From the IMG/VR virus record IMGVR_UViG_3300005613_000172, positions 1 through 39,632 of that record: 39,632 nt of DNA; one strand, written 5' to 3'. This DNA comes from a virus. The position numbers and the translations under genes are program-made. Each line of letters opens with the position of its first letter. Position 1 is the first letter of the stretch. Positions 29,519-38,120 of this stretch are shown piece by piece. The notes under the pieces were generated by a model. It worked only from the letters and a program-made list of their open reading frames with translations, had not been told where the DNA came from and ran no database searches.

Positions 29519-32500
29519 TGGCATACCCTACTAGCAGACCAGTCAAAATCAAAATCAACGGCACGGATCGCACCTCAAGCATTCCCGTGGATCGCGGATC
29601 GGCAGCGGCTATCGGGGGCAGGCCGCTGATCATCGAGGACGTATTGACCAGCCAGCCCAACACGGCCAGCTTCACCATCAAGAACGGCGCGAACCTGGGC
29701 TTGGCAGGGCTACAGACGGTCGTCATCTCCAACGTCGCCGAGGATACCCGGTACTTCGGTGGGGTCATCACCGTGCTTGGCCCAGACCGCAGCCGTGGGC
29801 CATTACTGGACTACGATATAGACTGTGAGGACTTTGGCTGGTATCTGGATCACCCTGAGGCATTGATTGACGCCGAATACACAGGCGACAGCGACCAGAC
29901 CATCATTCAGGACTTCATGGCCACCTGCTGTCCTGACATCGAGATAGCGACGCACGTTGACCAGGTGCTGGCCTCAATAGACTATATTCGCTTCGAGAAC
30001 GAGACGCCCAGGCGGGCACTGGAACGGTTGGCGAAGATGGCGGGGGCGGAGTTTTACGTAGACTACGGCAGCGCGGTAAACACGAAAGGCTGCCTACACT
30101 ACTTCGCCAGCGGCACGAACGCAGCACCGCACGGGTTGTCGGACACTGTGGCAGATCCGCCTACTGACCCCTATCCTTACGACAACTTCCACAAGATAGA
30201 CCGAGTGCCCGCCGTGAACTCGGTAGAGGTAGTGGGAAGAAACAAAAGCCGCACCTACTATTACGCTACTGACCAGGACACGAACCAGGGCGCTCTTCAG
30301 TACACGACAGAAGGCGGCACGATCACGTTCCTGGACGCGGGGCAAGACTTCGTGGGATGGGCCTCTCGGAACGGCACGGCTGTCTATCAGGTTGTAGTAG
30401 TCAACACCGACGATTCAGAGACCTGGGCCTACCTAGGCCCGCCAGCCGCGCCTGACGACACAGAGCAAGGCAACCTCAGCTACACCGACGAGGGTGGCAA
30501 CGACACCTTCACCGACGACGGGCAAGACTTCACGCCCTACGTCGCCAACCGCCGCCTGTACGTCACCAACTCGGACGGGACGCTGACCTGGTGCTACCTG
30601 GGGGCGAAGGTAAGCAATACTGAAATCTACGCCTGGAAAGACCAGGCCATCACTCAGCGGGGTTGGAACGGGGCGGGCACGTCGGGCAAGACGCCTTCTG
30701 CCTACTTCGTCGTCAACGTCAATGACCAGACAGAGATTGAGGTCTATGAGGAGACCACGCTATCCACCAACGGCTGGAACGGTGAGGGCATCAGCGGGAA
30801 GACGCCAAGCAGCTACAGGGTTTGGAAGGCCGACGGTGATTATGGCTACTGGATTCGTCACAAGATAGTAGACAACGACCTCATTACTTTTGGCGACCTG
30901 AAGCAGCGTGCCGACCAGTTCTTGGCTGACGTGGCAACCGGCATTAGCTACGCCTGTACGACCGAGGAGCCAGGGCTAGAGAGCGGGCAGGACGTGACGG
31001 TTGTCAATGCGGCTCGCAGTCTGAACAGTTCGCTGTTCATTAAGCGAGTGATGACCACATTTGACACTGGCGGCTATGCTCAGTTTGACCTAGAGATAGG
31101 GGCGCGGAAAGCCCGCTTGGCTGATGTGCTGGCAGGCGGACGCAATATCTGGGACGAAGAGAAGTTCCTGCCCAAGCGACCAGGCACAATAGAGCAAGAG
31201 GACGCGGGGACGGACGTACAGGCGCAGCACGACCTAATCACCTACAACGACCAGGCGGACTATCCGTCAGTCATCAATCTAAAGAAGTCCCACACCGACA
31301 CGCTGGGCACGCCGACCGAAACGATTGACACTGAAGAGTTGGCCTACATCAGCGTCTCTGGCGTAGAGAGCGGCGGTGACTGGCAAGAAGCGGGCTACAT
31401 CAAGCTCATTCAGGACGACGACGCAGGTGCGGGGGACGTGCCTGCCCACTGGGAGATAGACCCTGCGATTGAGAACGCCGATGGCGACCCCTACGTCGTC
31501 GGGCCAGCTTCGTCAACCGACAATGCGATAGCGCGGTGGGACGGGGCGGGCGGGGACACGCTTCAGGATAGCGGGATCACCGTAGACGACAACGATAATC
31601 TGGATTTGCCAGGTGAAATATTAGCTTACAGCACGGGGGCGACCGCCTTTCAGTTTCTCAATGCTGGCAAAACTGAAGGCATGGTTGTTGATACTCAGAA
31701 CAAGGTCTTTAGGCCACTTACCGACAATGCTTACAGCCTGAGCTCGCCGTCACAGAGATGGAAAGAGATACAAGTAGGCACAGGAACGTCGAAGTTTTCT
31801 GGCCCACTCGAATTAAGAAGCAATGCCGAACTTCGCTTCTACGACAACGGCAATTACGTAGGTTTCGAGGCCCCGGCCTTATCCGCTGACCAGATTTGGG
31901 TGTTACCTAACGCCGACGGCGGGGTCAATGAGTTTCTGCAAACCGATGGGGCGGGCAACCTCCAGTGGGCAGCGGGCGCGGGCGGGACTGACTTGACTGG
32001 CGTTGGTACTGACAACACGGTTGCTCGTTGGGATGGCACGGACATCATTCAGGACAGCGGCATCACGATTGACGATAGTGATAATCTGGTAACGCCAGGC
32101 ACGATAGAGCTAGACTTTGCATCTGGCGATCCTGTCATCGTCTTCGACACTCAGGGGGCAGACAAATTCACGCTGGGCGTGGACGATTCAGATAGCGACA
32201 AGTTCAAGGTCAACAGCGGCGGCTCGTTGGGGGATTACAGCCTTTTGCAGGTGAGTACCTATCCAACGTGGCAATTCTACGCGCCCGCCGGCAATGCCCC
32301 CATCATAGATTTGTACGCTTACACCAATACACTTACCTTTGCACCCACGCTTCACTTTTATAAATCGTCCGGGGCGACGGTAGGCACAGAATCAGCGACG
32401 GCAGATGAAGAGCACTTGGCAGACATCTACTTCTATGGCGTAGACAGCGGGGGCAGCTTCGCTGAGGCCGCGGGCATGATTGTCACCCAGGAGGGAGCAG

Positions 32501-32901
32501 CGGCAGCCGATGGTGTGTCCGGCATGATAGAGCTGTACGCCAACGATAATACGGCTTCCAAAGCAAGCTATCTTCAACTTGGAGATTACGGAGCGGGGCT
32601 TCATAGCTTGGTACTTGTGGCCGACTGGGTCTACTGGGACATTGGTAGCTCTGGTATCAGCATCAGCGCTGACGACGATGTTGACATTTTTACATCTGGT
32701 GATCTTACACTAACCTCCGGGGGAAGTGGCACTGCCATCGAGCTTTATTCTGACCTCGCCATTAACATAGCAGACAACATCTTTGATTTCAATGTTGTGA
32801 TGGGTGACAGTGCCAAAAACCCTGCCAGCGACGCTCCGGATGATTGGGTGCAGGTAAAGATTGCTGGCACGACCTACTACCTGCCCGCTTATACAGCCTA
32901 G
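29518..32901 (+). CDS. Tail tip/fibre protein, 1127 aa
   Basis: The N-terminal ~480 residues look like a tail-hub/distal-tail module: RPVKIKINGTDRTSSIPVDR, then YFGGVITVLGPDRSRG and RRALERLAKMAGAEFYVDYG. Internal duplications follow (YTTEGGTITFLDAGQDF and YTDEGGNDTFTDDGQDF; GWNGAGTSGKTPS and GWNGEGISGKTPS). The C-terminal half has fibre-like units, notably NAIARWDGAGGDTLQDSGIT and NTVARWDGTDIIQDSGIT. It probably combines tail hub attachment with an adhesive fibre. The start overlaps the tape-measure stop (TAATG). Confidence 0.78.
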   Translation: MAYPTSRPVKIKINGTDRTSSIPVDRGSAAAIGGRPLIIEDVLTSQPNTASFTIKNGANLGLAGLQTVVISNVAEDTRYFGGVITVLGPDRSRGPLLDYDIDCEDFGWYLDHPEALIDAEYTGDSDQTIIQDFMATCCPDIEIATHVDQVLASIDYIRFENETPRRALERLAKMAGAEFYVDYGSAVNTKGCLHYFASGTNAAPHGLSDTVADPPTDPYPYDNFHKIDRVPAVNSVEVVGRNKSRTYYYATDQDTNQGALQYTTEGGTITFLDAGQDFVGWASRNGTAVYQVVVVNTDDSETWAYLGPPAAPDDTEQGNLSYTDEGGNDTFTDDGQDFTPYVANRRLYVTNSDGTLTWCYLGAKVSNTEIYAWKDQAITQRGWNGAGTSGKTPSAYFVVNVNDQTEIEVYEETTLSTNGWNGEGISGKTPSSYRVWKADGDYGYWIRHKIVDNDLITFGDLKQRADQFLADVATGISYACTTEEPGLESGQDVTVVNAARSLNSSLFIKRVMTTFDTGGYAQFDLEIGARKARLADVLAGGRNIWDEEKFLPKRPGTIEQEDAGTDVQAQHDLITYNDQADYPSVINLKKSHTDTLGTPTETIDTEELAYISVSGVESGGDWQEAGYIKLIQDDDAGAGDVPAHWEIDPAIENADGDPYVVGPASSTDNAIARWDGAGGDTLQDSGITVDDNDNLDLPGEILAYSTGATAFQFLNAGKTEGMVVDTQNKVFRPLTDNAYSLSSPSQRWKEIQVGTGTSKFSGPLELRSNAELRFYDNGNYVGFEAPALSADQIWVLPNADGGVNEFLQTDGAGNLQWAAGAGGTDLTGVGTDNTVARWDGTDIIQDSGITIDDSDNLVTPGTIELDFASGDPVIVFDTQGADKFTLGVDDSDSDKFKVNSGGSLGDYSLLQVSTYPTWQFYAPAGNAPIIDLYAYTNTLTFAPTLHFYKSSGATVGTESATADEEHLADIYFYGVDSGGSFAEAAGMIVTQEGAAAADGVSGMIELYANDNTASKASYLQLGDYGAGLHSLVLVADWVYWDIGSSGISISADDDVDIFTSGDLTLTSGGSGTAIELYSDLAINIADNIFDFNVVMGDSAKNPASDAPDDWVQVKIAGTTYYLPAYTA

Positions 32902-32916
32902 AAGTGAGGAAGACCG

Positions 32917-33150
32917 ATGACTGAAAACACCAAACCACTCACCGACGCCCAGCGCAACCACCTGGCGGCACTCAACACCGCATTCATGCAGGCCAAGCAA
33001 AACACGGACGCTTTCGTGATCTACCTGCGGGCGGAGCACGGGGCGCCCGCGCCTGAGTGGGTGCTGCGCAACCTGGCGGTGGGCTTCGAGCGGAGGCCGA
33101 AGCCGAAGAGAGAGGATGAAGAGGATGGAGACGCCGGAACCGACGATTGA
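32917..33150 (+). CDS. Hypothetical small tail-region protein, 77 aa
   Basis: ATG at 32917 follows GTGAGGAAGAC. The sequence is a helical N-terminal half (TDAQRNHLAALNTAFMQAKQ) with a charged C-terminal tail (ERRPKPKREDEEDGD). It overlaps the next gene by 35 nt. No known family is recognised. Confidence 0.6.
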   Translation: MTENTKPLTDAQRNHLAALNTAFMQAKQNTDAFVIYLRAEHGAPAPEWVLRNLAVGFERRPKPKREDEEDGDAGTDD

Positions 33151-33451
33151 GCAATGTTACACCGAACTGGGCCGCATCTACATGGAGACCGTGAGGCTGC
33201 GCCAGGCCCTGGGCGACCAGCAACGGGAGACAGCGCGGATGGCGACTGCGCTTGGTCGTGAGCGGCTGGCTCGAGGTGGCGGGCTGGTAGAGAGCGTGGA
33301 CGACCTGACGCCAGAAGAAGCGCGACAGACACTTGAGAAGCTGAATGAGCGATTGATGGGGCGGGCTGATCCGAGACCGCAGGTAGAGAACGTGTCGCAG
33401 AAGAAGGCCATCCCGTCCACCATAGAGAGTAATGCAGGAGGCGAGCAATGA
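33116..33451 (+). CDS. Hypothetical coiled-coil-like protein, 111 aa
   Basis: Two ATGs (33116 and 33125) are possible, both near AGAGAGG/AAGAGG ribosome sites. The product is helical: IEQCYTELGRIYMETVRLRQ, ALGDQQRETARMATALGRER, TPEEARQTLEKLNERLM, with a Gly-rich break. It may be a short chaperone or trimerisation helper for the fibre proteins encoded on either side. No recognised family. The stop overlaps the next start. Confidence 0.58.
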   Translation: MKRMETPEPTIEQCYTELGRIYMETVRLRQALGDQQRETARMATALGRERLARGGGLVESVDDLTPEEARQTLEKLNERLMGRADPRPQVENVSQKKAIPSTIESNAGGEQ

Positions 33452-34407
33452 GTAATGCTGTGTGGGCGACTGCCGTTCACACCTTCCAGGACGCGGTGAC
33501 GGGTGCGGCTAACGGCACGGCCATGAATGTGGGCGGCCTGGCCGCAGTCGGCGTCCAGGTGGAAGGCGTGAGCGGTGAGACAATAACCTTCGAGGGCACG
33601 ATAGACGGGAGTACCTGGTACGCCGTTCAGGTCGTGAACATGAACGACGGGGCAGTGGGCACTACTGCGACGGCGGATGGTCTATTCCTCGCACCAACAG
33701 CGGGGATGGATCAGCTTCGCTGCCGCATCAGCACGGCCAACGGCGGGACCGTGACCGTCGTAGGCAAGGGCGTGGTAAACGCGGCGGGCATGACCCTGGC
33801 CGACATAGACATCGCAGGCGCGGAAGCCATGACTATCGCAAACGGCGCGGACGTAGCCCTGGGCACCACCACCGACGCTGCCGCCTCATCTACCGTAGCG
33901 GAGGACGCTACGGCGCGCACGGGGATCGGGCTATGGAAGGGCATCAAGAACATCCTGATCCTGCTGAACGCCAAGTTCGCGGCCCTGGGCCAGGCGGCGA
34001 TGGCGGCCAGTATGCCCGTGGTGATTGCCAATAACCAGAGCGCTGTTGCTGTAGATGCAACGGCACAAGGCGACGTGCCTGTGACGCTGGATTCGGAGCA
34101 GGTTGCCATCGCCGACGCTGATGCTTACACTACACCGACGCATACCGCCGTCAACGTCACCACGAGTACAGGAGAGGTATTGGCTTCAAATGCCAATCGC
34201 TTGTACGCACTGCTGGTCAATGATAGCGACACCGTGATCTACATAAAACTAGGCGCGGCGGCAGTGGCAAATCAGGGTATCCGAATCAATGCAAACGGTG
34301 GCAACTACGAGATGAGCGCCATGTTGGGCAATCTCTACACGGGTGCTATCAATGGCATCCATGCGGGAACTGGCAACAAAGTGTTGCTGATGACAGAGGG
34401 GGTGTAA
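33448..34407 (+). CDS. Virion surface/fibre protein, 319 aa
   Basis: ATG at 33448 overlaps the preceding stop (ATGA) and has CAGGAGGCG. The beta-rich sequence (NVGGLAAVGVQVEGVSGETI, FEGTIDGSTWYAVQVVN) matches a frequent phage structural domain found in tail-tip and base proteins. Its C-terminal segment (RLYALLVNDSDTVIYIKLGA, MLGNLYTGAINGIHAGTGNK) looks like a small beta-sandwich head. It lies directly upstream of the DGR target gene and may form part of the same fibre. Confidence 0.65.
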   Translation: MSNAVWATAVHTFQDAVTGAANGTAMNVGGLAAVGVQVEGVSGETITFEGTIDGSTWYAVQVVNMNDGAVGTTATADGLFLAPTAGMDQLRCRISTANGGTVTVVGKGVVNAAGMTLADIDIAGAEAMTIANGADVALGTTTDAAASSTVAEDATARTGIGLWKGIKNILILLNAKFAALGQAAMAASMPVVIANNQSAVAVDATAQGDVPVTLDSEQVAIADADAYTTPTHTAVNVTTSTGEVLASNANRLYALLVNDSDTVIYIKLGAAAVANQGIRINANGGNYEMSAMLGNLYTGAINGIHAGTGNKVLLMTEGV

Positions 34408-34409
34408 TT

Positions 34410-35939
34410 ATGCCTTTAAGAAATCCACTTCATTTATTGGACGAAGACGACATGGCTTCTGATTCTGCTGCGGCAGTGGCTACTCAGCAAAGCATCAAGG
34501 CTTACGTGGACGCACAACGGTATTACGGCTTGACCTGGGACGAGGACGATGCTGCCGACACCTATGCGCGAACAGGGATGCTGGCAGGTATAGCCGTTGG
34601 CAGTTCACCTGGTGACGCTGCATTGCCTATTCACGCACGGAGGCGGCGTTGTGTTCTCAGTGACGCTGGTGAGGTGCAGTACTATCTCAACCCGAACGAT
34701 AGCACCAAGAAGGTAGACGGTAGTGCATCTGACCTGACAGGCGCAGACGGCCAGGTTATGGTGGAGATTCCGTGCTTCTGGTACAGACATTCGTACTCTG
34801 GCACGACCCACCGTTGGGACATCAGCGAGTTTCCATTGCCTGGATTCGCTCGCCATCCAGCCTTTGTCAAGAACGGCGCAAACGTAGACTTTCGCTACAT
34901 AGGTGCTTATGAGGGCGTGCTGTACGACACCTCCGAAAGCAAATACGTGAACGGGCTATACTTGCCGTCGGACGCAAGCTACAAAATGACGTTCACAAAC
35001 GCCGACGACAAGATTCAGTCGGACACATTGACACATCCCTTTACCAATCTTGAGGTGGGTGTGGACAAAGTTGTAGTCAGCGGTACGGTGAACAACAACG
35101 GGACGTATGATATAGTTACACAGGGTGACGATTTTATCACTATCGGCGCAGGTGGGACGCTGACAAACGAAGCCAATGTTGCTTGTGTGATTCAGACGCA
35201 ACGGGATTGGACGGCGACCACTGGGGACGTGCTAGGTTCTGTTTCAGGCAAAGCGCCGATGAACTACGGCACGCGGGCCAACTTCCGTGCTGCGGCGGCC
35301 AACCGTGGTACGGGCTGGCGGCAGCTTGATTTCTACCTGGCGTCGGCTGACCAATTGCTCTACCTGGTGGAATATGCTGATTTCTACTCACAGTCCATGA
35401 TTGGTAACGGGCTGACCGACTGGACTGCTGGTTGGCCTGCATGGAACAACTACAATCCAATCGAGACAACTGGGAACAGCAACGGTGACGGAGACGTGAC
35501 TGCTAATACAAGTGGCGGCGACGCTACTGCTGGTTCGTACATGAGCTATCGCGGCATCGAGAACTGGTTTGGGCATATCTGGCAGTGGGTTGATGGGTTC
35601 AACATCAACAGCAACGTGCCATACTTCTCGAACACCGACACGGACTTCGCTGATGATACCACTGCGAACTATGACGATCCTGGAATAGAGTTGGCAAGTT
35701 CCAATGAGTATCAAAATACACTAGAGCAGATAGACGAGGGATTCCTGCCAGCAAGTGTTGGTAATCCCGGCACTGCAACGACCAAAATTACTGATTACTA
35801 CTATCAAAATAGCGGTTGGCGGGTTACGTGCCTGGGTGGGAATGCATCGAACGGTGCGCGTGCTGGCGGGTTCTGTTGGCATCTGGCTAGCGCCTCTTCC
35901 ACTCTGTGTCGGTATATTGGTGGTCGGGTCTCATATTAG
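34410..35939 (+). CDS. DGR variable protein, C-type-lectin-like receptor-binding protein, 509 aa
   Basis: The N-terminal ~60 residues (ASDSAAAVATQQSIKAYVDA) are typical of phage tail-fibre anchors. The C-terminal ~250 residues show the C-type-lectin/formylglycine-enzyme-like fold of DGR targets: GTGWRQLDFYLASADQLLYL, GIENWFGHIWQWVDGFNINS, and SGWRVTCLGGNASNGARAGG. The last 40 codons (residues 468-507) are the variable repeat, matching the downstream template with changes only at template adenines. This surface probably touches the host receptor. Two nt separate it from the upstream fibre gene. Confidence 0.92.
   Translation: MPLRNPLHLLDEDDMASDSAAAVATQQSIKAYVDAQRYYGLTWDEDDAADTYARTGMLAGIAVGSSPGDAALPIHARRRRCVLSDAGEVQYYLNPNDSTKKVDGSASDLTGADGQVMVEIPCFWYRHSYSGTTHRWDISEFPLPGFARHPAFVKNGANVDFRYIGAYEGVLYDTSESKYVNGLYLPSDASYKMTFTNADDKIQSDTLTHPFTNLEVGVDKVVVSGTVNNNGTYDIVTQGDDFITIGAGGTLTNEANVACVIQTQRDWTATTGDVLGSVSGKAPMNYGTRANFRAAAANRGTGWRQLDFYLASADQLLYLVEYADFYSQSMIGNGLTDWTAGWPAWNNYNPIETTGNSNGDGDVTANTSGGDATAGSYMSYRGIENWFGHIWQWVDGFNINSNVPYFSNTDTDFADDTTANYDDPGIELASSNEYQNTLEQIDEGFLPASVGNPGTATTKITDYYYQNSGWRVTCLGGNASNGARAGGFCWHLASASSTLCRYIGGRVSY
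35811..35930 (+). repeat. DGR variable repeat (VR)
   Basis: 120 nt aligned without gaps to the template repeat at 35980-36099. There are 25 differences, all at template adenines (17 A to G, 5 A to C, 3 A to T); all 83 non-adenine positions are identical. It encodes residues 468-507 of the target protein and ends nine nt before its stop codon. Confidence 0.96.
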
Positions 35940-35955
35940 TGCATTTACATAATAT
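35933..35955 (+). other. AT hairpin just after the VR
   Basis: ATATTA (35933-35938) pairs with TAATAT (35950-35955); the loop allows two more pairs. It includes the stop codon of the target gene. In the Bordetella phage DGR a hairpin in this place aids mutagenic homing; this one is shorter and AT-rich. Confidence 0.45.
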
Positions 35956-35957
35956 CT

Positions 35958-36131
35958 GGTTTTCCATATCAAAACCACTAGCAGTTAGCGAGTTACGAAA
36001 CTAGGTGGGAATGCATCGAACAGTGCGAATGCTAGCGAGTTCTATTGGAATCTGAATAACACCTCTTCCAATCTGAATCAGAATATTGGTAGTCAGGTCA
36101 GCTTATTTGCAATCTACAAATATGGAAAACC
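35958..36131 (+). ncRNA. DGR template RNA region with 12-bp inverted repeat enclosing TR
   Basis: GGTTTTCCATAT (35958-35969) is perfectly complementary to ATATGGAAAACC (36120-36131). The template repeat lies between them, so its RNA would be closed by a 12-bp helix. A small TGCC-TCTT-GGCA hairpin follows at 36134-36145. Confidence 0.8.
35980..36099 (+). repeat. DGR template repeat (TR)
   Basis: 120 nt with 37 adenines, many in AAT/AAC codon positions. In the VR frame it would read S-S-stop at its third codon (TAG, TGG in the VR), so the template is non-coding there. It lies 41 nt after the target stop codon and 114 nt before the reverse transcriptase. Confidence 0.96.
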
Positions 36132-36209
36132 GTGCCTCTTGGCAAAACAAAAAGCAAAACCCCATAAGTGTTGGTAGGTTAATTCTCGAAGACTCTGGGG
36201 CAAATAAGC
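36101..36209 (+). other. 10-bp inverted repeat linking TR end to RT start
   Basis: GCTTATTTGC (36101-36110), one base after the TR, is perfectly complementary to GCAAATAAGC (36200-36209), four bases before the reverse-transcriptase ATG. It crosses the 12-bp repeat at 35958/36131, giving pseudoknot topology, and could cover the RT ribosome site. Confidence 0.75.
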
Positions 36210-36213
36210 AGCA

Positions 36214-37269
36214 ATGAAACGACACGGTTATTTGTACGAAAAGATATGGGATATGGATAATATCCAAGAGGCCCACCGCAACGCGCAGCGTGGTAAGAAG
36301 CATTATCGCGAGGTACAGATGGTAAATGCAGACGAGGAGAAATGCCTGAATCAAATCCAAGCCATGCTGCGTGACAAGACATTCCGCAATTCAGAATACG
36401 AGGTGTTCACCAAGATTGATAGTGGCAAGGAACGAGAGATTTACAAGCTGCCATACTTCCCAGACAGGATCGTGCATCACTGTATCATGCAAGTACTTGA
36501 GCCTATCTGGATGAAGACACTCATTGCAGATACCTACTCGTCGCTGAAAGGTCGTGGTATTCACAAGGGCGTCAAGCGAGTGAAGTTGGCACTGCAAGAC
36601 AGGGAGAATACACAATACTGTTTGAAGCTTGACATCCGTAAATTCTACCCATCAGTTAACCACGGCATCTTGAAGTCTATCATCCGCAAGAAAATAAAAG
36701 ACCCTGACGTTCTGTGGTTGCTGGACGAGATCGTTGATTCAACTGAAAGCGGTGTGCCGATTGGCAACTATCTCAGTCAATACTTTGGCAACTTATACTT
36801 GGCATACTTCGACCACTGGATGAAAGAAGAAAAGCGTTGTAAGTACTACTTTCGCTATTGCGATGACGTAGTTGTGCTACATAGTGATAAGCAATTCTTA
36901 CACCAACTGTTTGAAGAAGTACAGGAATATCTATCTACCAACCTAAACTTGATAGTCAAATCCAATTATCAGGTATTCCCAGTAAACAAGCGTGGCATTG
37001 ACTTTCTAGGTTACAGATTCTTTCACGATTACACGCTTTTGCGTAAAAGTATTGCACAACGATTCAAGGCAAAGATACTGAAAATTAGACAGGGTTGGAA
37101 AAACATGAGGCCCAGCCAAATCGTGAATGGCATTATGAGTTACTGGGGTTGGATGAAGTATGGGAATTGCTTGAATCTTGCCAAGAAGCACATTGATAAG
37201 GAAATCAGGCAGATTGTGGCAGAGACATGTAAGGCTAATGGTATAAAGAATCCACTGAGGAGATTATAA
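36214..37269 (+). CDS. DGR reverse transcriptase, 351 aa
   Basis: All DGR-type signatures are present: the first catalytic Asp in CLKLDIRKFYPSVNH (D140), VPIGNYLSQYFGNLYL (183-189 IGNYLSQ, the SQ form that separates DGR enzymes from group II intron RTs), YCDD (215-218), and GIDFLGYRFFHDYTLLRKS. The thumb region ends SYWGWMKYGNCLNLAKKHI. It would copy the TR RNA with errors at adenines. The ATG at 36214 has no strong ribosome site and is flanked by an inverted repeat, so translation may be limited. The next gene starts on its stop codon. Confidence 0.95.
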   Translation: MKRHGYLYEKIWDMDNIQEAHRNAQRGKKHYREVQMVNADEEKCLNQIQAMLRDKTFRNSEYEVFTKIDSGKEREIYKLPYFPDRIVHHCIMQVLEPIWMKTLIADTYSSLKGRGIHKGVKRVKLALQDRENTQYCLKLDIRKFYPSVNHGILKSIIRKKIKDPDVLWLLDEIVDSTESGVPIGNYLSQYFGNLYLAYFDHWMKEEKRCKYYFRYCDDVVVLHSDKQFLHQLFEEVQEYLSTNLNLIVKSNYQVFPVNKRGIDFLGYRFFHDYTLLRKSIAQRFKAKILKIRQGWKNMRPSQIVNGIMSYWGWMKYGNCLNLAKKHIDKEIRQIVAETCKANGIKNPLRRL

Positions 37270-37670
37270 TGGCTACTAGCGAAAGCGGTACCCGTCCAGA
37301 AACCCTCGCCAAATCACGTGGCAAAACCCTATTCCGCTGGAACATCCAAGAGGAACAAGTCACAGACCCCATGACTGGCGAGGAAACTACGAAATATGTT
37401 TACAGCGAAGTCGCCATTGACGGGCCAGTAACCAAGGGCAAGGTTCTGGAAGCAATGCGGCTGGCAGAACTAGAACAGGACAGCGACGCCACTGATGCGG
37501 AGGTGGAGTATTCTGCCGCTGGCGACAAGCTGGCACAGATCGCAGGCATGACTTACGCCGAGTTGGACGATTACATCAATGGCAATGTCGTAGACCTGGC
37601 TTCGGCGAAGGCATTTCTACAGAAGTTAGGCGAGGTAGTGCTGGCCTTATTGAAGCGATTGAGTTTATAG
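37269..37670 (+). CDS. Hypothetical acidic protein after the RT, 133 aa
   Basis: ATG overlaps the RT stop (TAATG). The product has FRWNIQEEQVTDPMTGEETT, a beta region (YVYSEVAIDGPVTKGKVLEA) and a helical end (ASAKAFLQKLGEVVLALLKR). It does not look like Avd, the basic four-helix DGR accessory protein: it is acidic and part beta. Its place at the end of the late operon suggests a structural or assembly protein, or a fibre helper. No family recognised. Confidence 0.62.
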   Translation: MATSESGTRPETLAKSRGKTLFRWNIQEEQVTDPMTGEETTKYVYSEVAIDGPVTKGKVLEAMRLAELEQDSDATDAEVEYSAAGDKLAQIAGMTYAELDDYINGNVVDLASAKAFLQKLGEVVLALLKRLSL

Positions 37671-37762
37671 GTTACACGACGAAGGGGATTGTAACTGCGT
37701 TGGGATTTACGATGCATGACTTATGGCGCGCGATGTAGGCAGTGATCGTCTTTAACGAAAAC

Positions 37763-37791
37763 AGGCCCGACCGGGGACCCCGGTCGGGCCT
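37763..37791. terminator. Palindromic terminator between convergent operons
   Basis: AGGCCCGACCG and CGGTCGGGCCT form an 11-bp or longer perfect stem with a 7-nt loop. TTT follows rightward and, leftward, GTTTTCG follows. It separates the late genes from the leftward block and can stop both directions. Confidence 0.88.
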
Positions 37792-37852
37792 TTGCCGTGA
37801 TGCGTGAGCCAACACTTCAGGGGCCTGCAAGCTCCCTAAATCAATGTGGGTG

Positions 37853-37871
37853 GCCTGGCTGACTGCCAGGC
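37853..37871. terminator. Second hairpin at the end of the leftward block
   Basis: GCCTGGC and GCCAGGC form a 7-bp stem with a 5-nt loop (TGACT), about 50 nt beyond the last leftward stop codon. The 250 bases between the two blocks contain no other feature that I can see. Confidence 0.55.
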
Positions 37872-37922
37872 TTTGGTCCTCCGCTTGGTACTTGCGGCGT
37901 CGGTCGTGGTTTCGGTCCCATT

Positions 37923-38120
37923 CTACCTCACCTCTCTTTCCTGTTTCGCCTTCATCTGGGCGATAAACTCATCTACCAGCATCACCTGGTCTGGCCGTGC
38001 CGTCATCCGCCCATGTCTATCCACCAAAAACAGTGTCCCGTTGGGTGCAATGGCGGCGACTGTGGCTGGCGTGAAGCCGGACTTGAAGATCACCTCATCG
38101 CCGACCTTAAACTTTGCCAT
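37923..38120 (-). CDS. Small SH3-like protein, 65 aa
   Basis: ATG at 38120 follows AAAGGAAGCAGAGG and overlaps the preceding gene by 14 nt. The sequence (MAKFKVGDEVIFKSGFTPAT, VAAIAPNGTLFLVDRHGRMT) is a compact beta barrel resembling small SH3-like phage proteins (KVGDEV, then hydrophobic strand pairs), with a helical tail (EFIAQMKAKQEREVR). A specific function cannot be given. Confidence 0.65.
   Translation of the reverse strand: MAKFKVGDEVIFKSGFTPATVAAIAPNGTLFLVDRHGRMTARPDQVMLVDEFIAQMKAKQEREVR

Noticed and set aside
37269-37670. Avd accessory protein of the DGR
   Set aside because: Acidic and partly beta rather than a basic four-helix protein.
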